Source of the DNA: Crossiella sp. S99.2
GTDB taxonomy: Bacteria > Actinomycetota > Actinomycetes > Mycobacteriales > Pseudonocardiaceae
Length of the DNA stretch: 64,000 bases
Direction: 5' to 3'
Assembly (NCBI RefSeq): GCF_023094165.1
Contig: NZ_JALMDK010000003.1
Location: forward strand, 868,001-932,000
Shown here: positions 59,906 to 64,000 of the stretch, piece after piece
Position numbering within the stretch: position 1 is the stretch's first letter
Layout of the letters: every line of letters starts with the position of its first letter
Position numbers and translations under genes: made by a program
The notes under the pieces: model-generated
The model's input: only the letters and a program-made list of their open reading frames with translations
What the model was told of the DNA's origin: nothing
The model's database searches: none

Positions 59906-61267
59906 GTGGTAGCCATGACAGCCACCGTGGCCGGGGCCCGGTCACCCGAGCCGGATCGGGAGCATCGCGAACGGAGCACCGAGCCGCCGGACAACTGGGG
60001 AATTCATCTGCAACCGAACGGCGGCATCTTCGTCGATCGCACCAGTCTGTACTACGTGCGAATGAGCGGGCTGGCGCTGGAACTCGCGCTCCAATTGGTG
60101 CGCACCGGCACGGTGGCCGATCTGGCGCGGTTGCGCAGCCGACTGGACCGGGAACCACTGGCGGACACCCGGCGCTATCTGGAGGCCCTGCTGGGCAGCC
60201 ATCCGATCACCCAAAGCTGGCAGGACGGCGCATTGGCCGGCGGAATCCGGGTGACCGGGTCCACCGAGGCATACCTGCCGCTGAATGCGTCGCTACAGTT
60301 GACCAACGGCTGCAACCTGCGCTGCTCATTCTGCTACGCCAGCTCAGGCGATCCCTTTGCCGTGGAGTGTTCGGCCGAGGACTGGACCGCGGTGCTGGAA
60401 CGGCTGGCCACCGCGGGCACGGCGGCGGTCACCCTGACCGGCGGCGAGCCGACCATCGTGCCGGAGTTCCCGCGGATCCTGGCCACCGCGAGCGCCCTGA
60501 TCGACAACGTGGACATCTTCACCAACGGCCTGGCCTGGTCCGATGCCGCGGTGGACTTCGCCGCCGCACTGGGCAACGTGCGGATCCAGGTCAGCGTGGA
60601 CGGCCGCGCCGAGCACCACGACCTGTTGCGCGGCAAGGCCGGTTCGTACCGGCGCGCGCTGGAGACGATCCGGCGGCTGAGCCAGGCCGGGGTCACCGTG
60701 TTCGTCGCCATGACGGTCACCCCGGCCAACCACACCGATGTCGGCGCGGTGATCGAGCAGGTCGCCGAGGCAGGCGCGCGGCTGTTCCGCGCCGGGAGCA
60801 CCGTCCCGGTCGGCCGCGGGGACGCCGCCGAGTTCGGGCTCAGCGAGCCGCAGGTGGCGGCGGTGACCGAGCAGTTCGTCCAGGCGGGCAAGCTGGGCCT
60901 GGACATCGAGGTGACCGGCTGGGACCGCTGTGCCGACCCGGACCAGGAGTTCGCCGCCACCGGCCTGGACGTGGAGTTCCTGACCCCTGGCTACCTGAGC
61001 TGGCACATCCGGGCCGACGGCCTGGTCACCCCGTGTCAGGTGGAGGAGAAGTCCTTCGGCGACATCCGGACGGAATCGCTGACCCAGATCGGCGATCCGC
61101 GGCGGCTGGCCGCGATCCGGGACGAGGCGGTGGGCTGCGCCTGCGTGCGCAACATCCGGCTGGAGGAGACCGCTGATCTGCCGTTCGGCCTGCGCCCCGG
61201 CCCCCTGGCCACGGCCACGGTCGCCACGGACTCGCCGTGCGGCGGATCGGGGTGCTGCCGTGGTTGA
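59906..61267 (+). CDS. Radical SAM peptide maturase with SPASM-like C-terminus
   Basis: A 453-residue radical SAM enzyme. Residues about 25-95 look like a peptide-binding (RRE-like) domain. The CxxxCxxC cluster is at C136, C140 and C143 (TNGCNLRCSFCYASS), followed by the GGEPT motif near 185. The C-terminus has several Cys (TPCQVEEKSFGDI, GCACVRN, CGGSGCC), suggesting additional iron-sulfur clusters as in SPASM enzymes. GTG at 59906 has AAGGAAA at good distance; ATG at 59915 is the alternative. It overlaps the next gene by 8 bases. Predicted role: install crosslinks in the 50-residue precursor. Confidence 0.85.
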   Translation: MVAMTATVAGARSPEPDREHRERSTEPPDNWGIHLQPNGGIFVDRTSLYYVRMSGLALELALQLVRTGTVADLARLRSRLDREPLADTRRYLEALLGSHPITQSWQDGALAGGIRVTGSTEAYLPLNASLQLTNGCNLRCSFCYASSGDPFAVECSAEDWTAVLERLATAGTAAVTLTGGEPTIVPEFPRILATASALIDNVDIFTNGLAWSDAAVDFAAALGNVRIQVSVDGRAEHHDLLRGKAGSYRRALETIRRLSQAGVTVFVAMTVTPANHTDVGAVIEQVAEAGARLFRAGSTVPVGRGDAAEFGLSEPQVAAVTEQFVQAGKLGLDIEVTGWDRCADPDQEFAATGLDVEFLTPGYLSWHIRADGLVTPCQVEEKSFGDIRTESLTQIGDPRRLAAIRDEAVGCACVRNIRLEETADLPFGLRPGPLATATVATDSPCGGSGCCRG

Positions 61268-62774
61268 GGCGATCGTGTTCGGGCTCAGCGCCCCGCTGCT
61301 GCTGTGGCTGTTCCTGCGGTACCGGCGGACCGCCTACCCGGCGGTGGCGCCCAGGGGCCTGCCGGGCAGGCAGGATGCCTTGCGGCAGGCCAGGAACGCG
61401 GTCCGGCGGCTGTGCGGCGTGGACGTCGAGGGCTGGCGCGCGTTCGCCACGCTGTGGTTCGACGGGGAGACCGTGGACAAGCTGCACCAGGCCGGTGCAG
61501 TGGACCGCCAGCAGGACTTCCTGCAGGACTGGGGCCTGCGCGGTTCGTGGCGGATCCGTTTCCTCAGCAACGACACCGGCACCCCGGGCAGCATCCTGGT
61601 CGGGCTCTCCGCCGACGGCGCGGTGCTGCTGTTCGACGTCGACGGCCCGGTCCGGCAGCACATCATCGACCACGCCGGGGACAGCACGCTGAGCGCGCCG
61701 GAACTGCGTACCCGGCTCGACGGCGCGGACGGCGCGCTGTGGCGCACGACCAGGTCCAGCGGACGCGGCGAGTTCGAGCGCGCCGACGGCGATATCGAGA
61801 GCCTGCACCGGTTCCGGGCCGCCAGCGCGGATGTGCGGATCGACCTGAGCGCGGAGACCGTGGGCGGCGCGATCCTGCGGGTGGACTCGGTGATCGAGGT
61901 GGTCGAGCAGGACGTGCGCGAGGTCGAGCGGGCCGAGCAGCGGGAGGCGCTGGCCAGTGTGGGCGGTCTGCTCGGCGCGGTGCTCGCCCTGGTCACCGGG
62001 GTCGCCATCCTGGCCTTCGCGGGCGGCCGGGCCGACCCGTACCTGGTGCTCGCACTGGCCGGGCCGGTGCTGCTGGCGGTGCTGGCCAACGAGCGGGCCG
62101 CACTGGAGAACTCCGCGGTCAACGCCTACGACGGGCGGCTGTCCTGGTCGGCCTTCCGCACGGTCAACGTGCTGATGTCCGCGGTCACCGGGATCGTCTC
62201 CACCGCGGTGGTGGTGATCGCGGCACTGGCCGGCCTGGTGGTCGCGGACCGGATCGGCCTGCCGTTGCTGGATCAACCACTCCGGCAACTGTTGTGGGGC
62301 AGCTGGATCGGCCTGATCTGGCTGGGCCTGGGGGCCATGGGCTACGCGCTGCTGCGCAACGCGGGCATCGCCCGGATCTCCGCGGCGCCGGACCAGGGTT
62401 CACTGCGGCACGCCGGGGTCGGCGTCGGCGGCGTCCTGGGGGTCACGGTGCAGAGCGCGATCAGCGAGGAGGTGGTGTTCCGGCTGCTGGGCGTGGCCGT
62501 GCTGGTGTGGCTGACCGGCAGCCCGCTGGTGGCCGCGGTGGTCACCGCGGTGCTGTGGGCGACCATGCACAGCGGCTCGGCGTTCACCCCGCGCTGGATC
62601 CGGATGGGTGAACTTGTCCTGGTCGGCACGGTGCTGGGTGTAGTGGTGGTGGAGCTGGGGTTGCTCGCCGCACTGGCCGCCCACGCGGTGTTCAACGCGG
62701 TCTCGCTGGTCACGCCGTTGCTGGTCCGGGACCGTCCGGGACTGCAGGCCCGCCACGGTGTGGCGGTGACCTGA
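61260..62774 (+). CDS. CPBP-family intramembrane protease with N-terminal extension
   Basis: A 504-residue membrane protein. Residues 1-20 form a signal anchor and residues about 30-225 are a soluble domain of unknown type. The C-terminal part has several helices and the CPBP (Abi) motifs: EEVVFR (EExxxR) near 403, His in TMHSG near 433, and HAVFNAV near 475. CPBP proteases process prenylated proteins or bacteriocin leaders (as in plantaricin immunity-type genes). In this cluster it may cut the leader or confer immunity. GTG at 61260 is translationally coupled to the radical SAM gene. Confidence 0.8.
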   Translation: MVEAIVFGLSAPLLLWLFLRYRRTAYPAVAPRGLPGRQDALRQARNAVRRLCGVDVEGWRAFATLWFDGETVDKLHQAGAVDRQQDFLQDWGLRGSWRIRFLSNDTGTPGSILVGLSADGAVLLFDVDGPVRQHIIDHAGDSTLSAPELRTRLDGADGALWRTTRSSGRGEFERADGDIESLHRFRAASADVRIDLSAETVGGAILRVDSVIEVVEQDVREVERAEQREALASVGGLLGAVLALVTGVAILAFAGGRADPYLVLALAGPVLLAVLANERAALENSAVNAYDGRLSWSAFRTVNVLMSAVTGIVSTAVVVIAALAGLVVADRIGLPLLDQPLRQLLWGSWIGLIWLGLGAMGYALLRNAGIARISAAPDQGSLRHAGVGVGGVLGVTVQSAISEEVVFRLLGVAVLVWLTGSPLVAAVVTAVLWATMHSGSAFTPRWIRMGELVLVGTVLGVVVVELGLLAALAAHAVFNAVSLVTPLLVRDRPGLQARHGVAVT

Positions 62775-62776
62775 CC

Positions 62777-64000
62777 ATGACCAGCACAGCCGATCGCGAG
62801 GTGAGCATGACCGGCCCCCGGGAGAAAGGGACCGCCGACGGTTCGGATTTCGACTGGTCCACCGGGCCCCCGGGGTTCGGCGGCGTCGAAGACGGGCCCC
62901 GGGCCCGGCCGCGAGACCTGTTGCGCTACCTGCGCGCGCAACGCGCACCGCTGCTGGTGGCGCTGACACTCGGACTGGCCGCGGCCGGCCTGTCGCTGGT
63001 GCAGCCACTGCTGGTGATGCGGGTGGTCAACGGCATCGGCGGCGACATCAGCTGGCTGGTGGCCGCCCTGGTCGCGCTGTTCCTGGCCGAGGCGGCGATC
63101 AGCGGTGTGCAGAGCTTCCTGTTGCAGCGCACCGGCGAGGCCATGGTGTTCGGGGTGCGCCAGCGGCTGATCCGCCAGGTGCTGCACCTGCCGGTCCGCG
63201 AGCACGACCGGCTGCGCTCCGGGGACCTGCTGTCCAGGACCGGCACGGACACCACCCTGCTGCGCGAGGTGGTCTCCTCCGGTGTGGTGGAGGCGATCAC
63301 CGGCGTGGTCGGACTGGTCGGGTCGGTCGCGCTGATGCTGTGGCTGGACTGGCGGATGTTCCTGCTGGTGCTCGCGACCGTGACGGTGGCGATCCTGCTG
63401 GTCAGCCTCGCGCTGATGGGCATCCGGCGCGCCTCCGAACTGGCCCAGGACCGGGTGGGCGCGATGACCGCGGACCTGGACCGGGTACTCGGCGCGTTCC
63501 GGACCGTGCTGGCCAGCCGCGCCCAGCAGCGCGAGGTGGACCGGATCAGCGCCCGCGCCGACGAGGCATACCGGGCCGGGGTGCGCGCGGCCAAGCTGGA
63601 TGCCGTGGTGGGCCCGACGATGTCCCTGGCCGCCAACGGATCCTTCCTGTTCGTACTGGGCGTGGGCGGAGCCAGGGTGGCCAACGGCACCATGGAACTC
63701 GGCGAACTGGTCGCCTTCCTGCTCTACCTGATGATGCTGGTGATGCCCCTGATCATGATCCTGCAAGCGGCCACCACCGTGCAGCGCGGACTCGGTGCGC
63801 TGCAACGCATCCAGGACACCCTGGCACTGGAGACCGAACCCCCGGACGAGCAACCGGCCCGGCACTCCACAGTGGACAGTCCGGCCGCGGCCGAACTGCG
63901 GCTGGACGCGGTCTCCTTCGGCTACACCGAGGAACGCCCGGTCCTGCACGAGGTTTCCTTCACCGTGCCGCCGTACGCCCGGGCCGCGCTGGTCGGCCCG
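62777..64000 (+). CDS. ABC exporter (fused TM and ATPase), 3' end outside window
   Basis: 408 codons, open to the edge. Residues about 60-330 are an ABC exporter type-1 membrane domain with six helices (LLVALTLGLAAAGLSLVQPLL, FLLVLATVTVAILLVSLAL). The ATPase domain begins near 375 (LRLDAVSFGYTEERPVLHEVSF) and the window ends at ALVGP, inside Walker A. ATG at 62777 lies 3 bases after the CPBP stop; ATG at 62807 with GAGGTGAG is an alternative. It should export the mature RiPP. No C39 peptidase domain is present, leaving leader removal to the CPBP protease or another enzyme. Confidence 0.85.
   Translation, partial: MTSTADREVSMTGPREKGTADGSDFDWSTGPPGFGGVEDGPRARPRDLLRYLRAQRAPLLVALTLGLAAAGLSLVQPLLVMRVVNGIGGDISWLVAALVALFLAEAAISGVQSFLLQRTGEAMVFGVRQRLIRQVLHLPVREHDRLRSGDLLSRTGTDTTLLREVVSSGVVEAITGVVGLVGSVALMLWLDWRMFLLVLATVTVAILLVSLALMGIRRASELAQDRVGAMTADLDRVLGAFRTVLASRAQQREVDRISARADEAYRAGVRAAKLDAVVGPTMSLAANGSFLFVLGVGGARVANGTMELGELVAFLLYLMMLVMPLIMILQAATTVQRGLGALQRIQDTLALETEPPDEQPARHSTVDSPAAAELRLDAVSFGYTEERPVLHEVSFTVPPYARAALVGP

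Overview
The window is high-GC DNA (mostly above 70% G+C) with GTG and TTG starts. It carries SARP/AfsR regulators, several NB-ARC/TPR proteins, and DUF6292, DUF6879 and DUF3040 proteins. This points to a filamentous actinomycete. The recurring GTCCAC-W-GTGGAC palindrome makes a member of the Pseudonocardiales likely, but that is inference. No rRNA, tRNA or CRISPR array was seen. Most of the content is accessory: regulators, STAND (NLR-like) ATPases, anti-plasmid and restriction-type defence, transposon genes and small natural-product loci.

1-5.4 kb: the end of a MerR regulator, a DUF6292 protein, and a large DUF262/DUF1524 (GmrSD-type) gene split in two by an IS200/IS605-type element (intact tnpB, broken tnpA). 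5.4-12.6 kb: a possible small biosynthetic locus with glycosyltransferase, MFS exporter, ATP-grasp ligase, methyltransferase, lipoprotein and FAD enzyme. 12.8-19.4 kb: a small membrane protein, an AfsR-type regulator, a 19-residue peptide gene directly ahead of an E1/MccB-like adenylating enzyme (RiPP candidate), then a second tnpB.

19.4-28.1 kb: NB-ARC/TPR protein, DUF899 protein, isoprenyl-diphosphate-synthase-like enzyme, membrane protein, NACHT membrane protein and a second NB-ARC/TPR protein. 28.4-34.3 kb: a TetR-amidase-hydrolase operon, an amino-acid permease, a GcvH-like protein lacking the lipoyl lysine, and small proteins. 34.3-48.9 kb: a giant LuxR-type regulator, TPR proteins (one with near-identical 126-bp repeats), a cysteine hydrolase, a secreted M43 metalloprotease, a formyltransferase paralogue, and a three-gene operon ending in another NB-ARC/TPR protein.

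49.1-56.9 kb: a complete Wadjet (JetABCD) operon, which senses and destroys plasmid DNA, on the minus strand. 57.1-58.6 kb: an unrecognised protein. 58.7-64 kb: a likely novel RiPP locus with a divergent SARP regulator, a 50-residue precursor with three Cys, a strong hairpin, a radical SAM enzyme, a CPBP membrane protease and an ABC exporter cut by the window edge. Four NB-ARC/TPR proteins share a short N-terminal Val-Val-Gln-Ala-Gly-type motif that resembles bacterial amyloid (RHIM-like) signalling motifs. With Wadjet and GmrSD this gives the window the look of a defence and signalling island.
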